DNA of 64,000 nt, from the NCBI GenBank assembly GCA_014529385.2, contig CM043945.1:97320612-97384611 (forward strand), in the 5' to 3' direction. Every line of letters begins with the position of its first letter. Position 1 is the first letter of the stretch. This stretch comes from Adiantum capillus-veneris (taxonomy: Eukaryota; Streptophyta; Polypodiopsida; Polypodiales; Pteridaceae). A model generated the notes under the pieces. The model did no database searches. It was given only the letters and a program-made list of their open reading frames with translations, and was not told the DNA's origin. The translations under genes were made by a program, and so were the position numbers. Positions 63,367-64,000 of this stretch are shown in pieces.

Positions 63367-64000
63367 TAATAACCAACATGTCCCATAAATCTTTGAACTC
63401 CTTTATAGTTCGTAGGTGGTGGCAAATCAACAATGGCTTTAATCTTACTCTCATCTGTGGATATCCCGTTCTTGGACACTATATGCCCTAGAATGACTCC
63501 ATGCTTAACCTAAAATTGGCATTTGAAAGGGTTCAATGAGATGCGATAAAATCTGCACCTTTCAAATATTTTTCGTAGATATAACAAATGCTTCTCCCAA
63601 GAAGAATAAACACAAAGGTCGTCTAGGAAAGCTTCACAAAACTCCCTTAGAAATTCTTTAAACGCAGTGTTTATTAATCGTTGGAATGTAGCAGGGGCAT
63701 TTGTTAAGCCAAAAGCCATAACACGAAATGCAAACACTCCAAACTCTGTGATAAAAGCAGTTTTAGCTTGGTCCTCTAATGCAATTGTGATTTGATTGTA
63801 ACCAGAGTACCCATCTAAAAAGCTATAAGCTTTCTTGCCCGCAACTCTTTCAAGCACATGTTTTGAATATGGCAAGGGATAATGATCTCTCCTAGTAGCT
63901 GCATTAACTTTCTTGAGGTCCACGCACACTCTTAGTTTCCCATTCTTTTTTGGCACAATGACTATTGGAGAAACCCATTCTGAGTGCTCAATAGGGTATA
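63367..64000 (-). pseudogene. pol: Reverse transcriptase N-terminal part
   Basis: 'KNGKLRVCVDLKKVNAATRR', 'FGLTNAPATFQRL' and the active-site region 'EAFLDDLCVYS', where YxDD reads FLDD. A TAG stop follows 'LNPFKCQF' at about 63507-63509; the frame continues 'GVILGHIVSKNGISTD' and stops again near 63367, where the frame shifts. The reading extends off the window at 64000. Confidence 0.88.

Larger units (their letters stand above)
60119..64000 (-). mobile_element. Second Ty3/gypsy element, partial (runs off the window)
   Basis: Minus-strand order from 64000 downwards: RT, RNase H, integrase, stop, second protease-like domain, W-motif tail, PPT, LTR. Gag, protease 1 and the 5' LTR lie beyond the window. 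Unlike the large element, the PPT follows the W-motif tail by about 90 bp, with no spacer, palindromes or extra ORF. Frameshift and stops make this copy inactive. Confidence 0.88.

Overview
This is a repeat-dominated stretch of nuclear DNA from a land plant. The plant-type evidence is a tRNA-Asp-primed Ty3/gypsy element, DUF4283/zf-CCHC and zf-RVT LINE domains, and a copia RNase H remnant. The many long (GA/CT)n, (GT/CA)n and poly-G tracts would suit a large, transposon-rich genome such as a fern, but the species cannot be fixed from sequence alone. I see no convincing host gene, tRNA, rRNA or CRISPR. Nearly everything recognisable is a retroelement or its debris, and nearly all copies carry stops or frameshifts.

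Layout. 1-1735: single LTR-like repeat, with a second copy at 48661-50095. 2098-2693: DUF4283/zinc-knuckle LINE ORF1 remnant. 4212-5720: three tandem ~0.5 kb units with hypervariable microsatellites. 7835-8480: copia RT/RNase H remnant. 8578-9400: gypsy gag remnant. 11235-11720 (minus): gag fragment related to the large element. 11879-14513: two copies of a composite microsatellite-bearing repeat around a 5'-truncated LINE (12638-13690). 14512-33527: a ~19 kb Ty3/gypsy element with both LTRs, PBS and PPT. 33536-34535: a third LTR in inverted orientation. 35334-40576 (minus): a near-complete LINE flanked by ~300 bp direct repeats. 41093-44240: a second, 5'-truncated LINE. 44320-44945: a foldback element. 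45750-48095 (minus): LINE zf-RVT and gypsy integrase debris. 53544-54746: an unrecognised ORF cut by an LTR with an initiator-Met PBS (54747-55345). 55.3-59.9 kb: mostly unclassified sequence with very long (CT)n arrays. 60119-64000 (minus): a second gypsy element that runs off the window.

The large element is the most interesting object. Its order is LTR, tRNA-Asp PBS, palindrome-bearing leader, gag with two zinc knuckles, protease 1, RT, RNase H, integrase with a duplicated N-terminal zinc region, a second aspartic-protease-like domain and a tail of repeated W-x-P-K motifs. A ~2.8 kb non-coding spacer follows, then a 1,085-codon coiled-coil ORF (one amber stop), PPT and LTR. The leader and spacer together hold nine copies of a 24-bp palindrome at ~125-135 and ~284 bp intervals, conserved although the sequence between copies is not. 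The element at 60-64 kb independently shows the same integrase, second protease and W-motif tail order, so this looks like a lineage architecture rather than an accident.

Microsatellites sit at most transposon junctions. The large element lies inside a (GA)n tract, LINE 5' breaks abut (GA/CT)n, and LINE 3' tails run into short tandem repeats.
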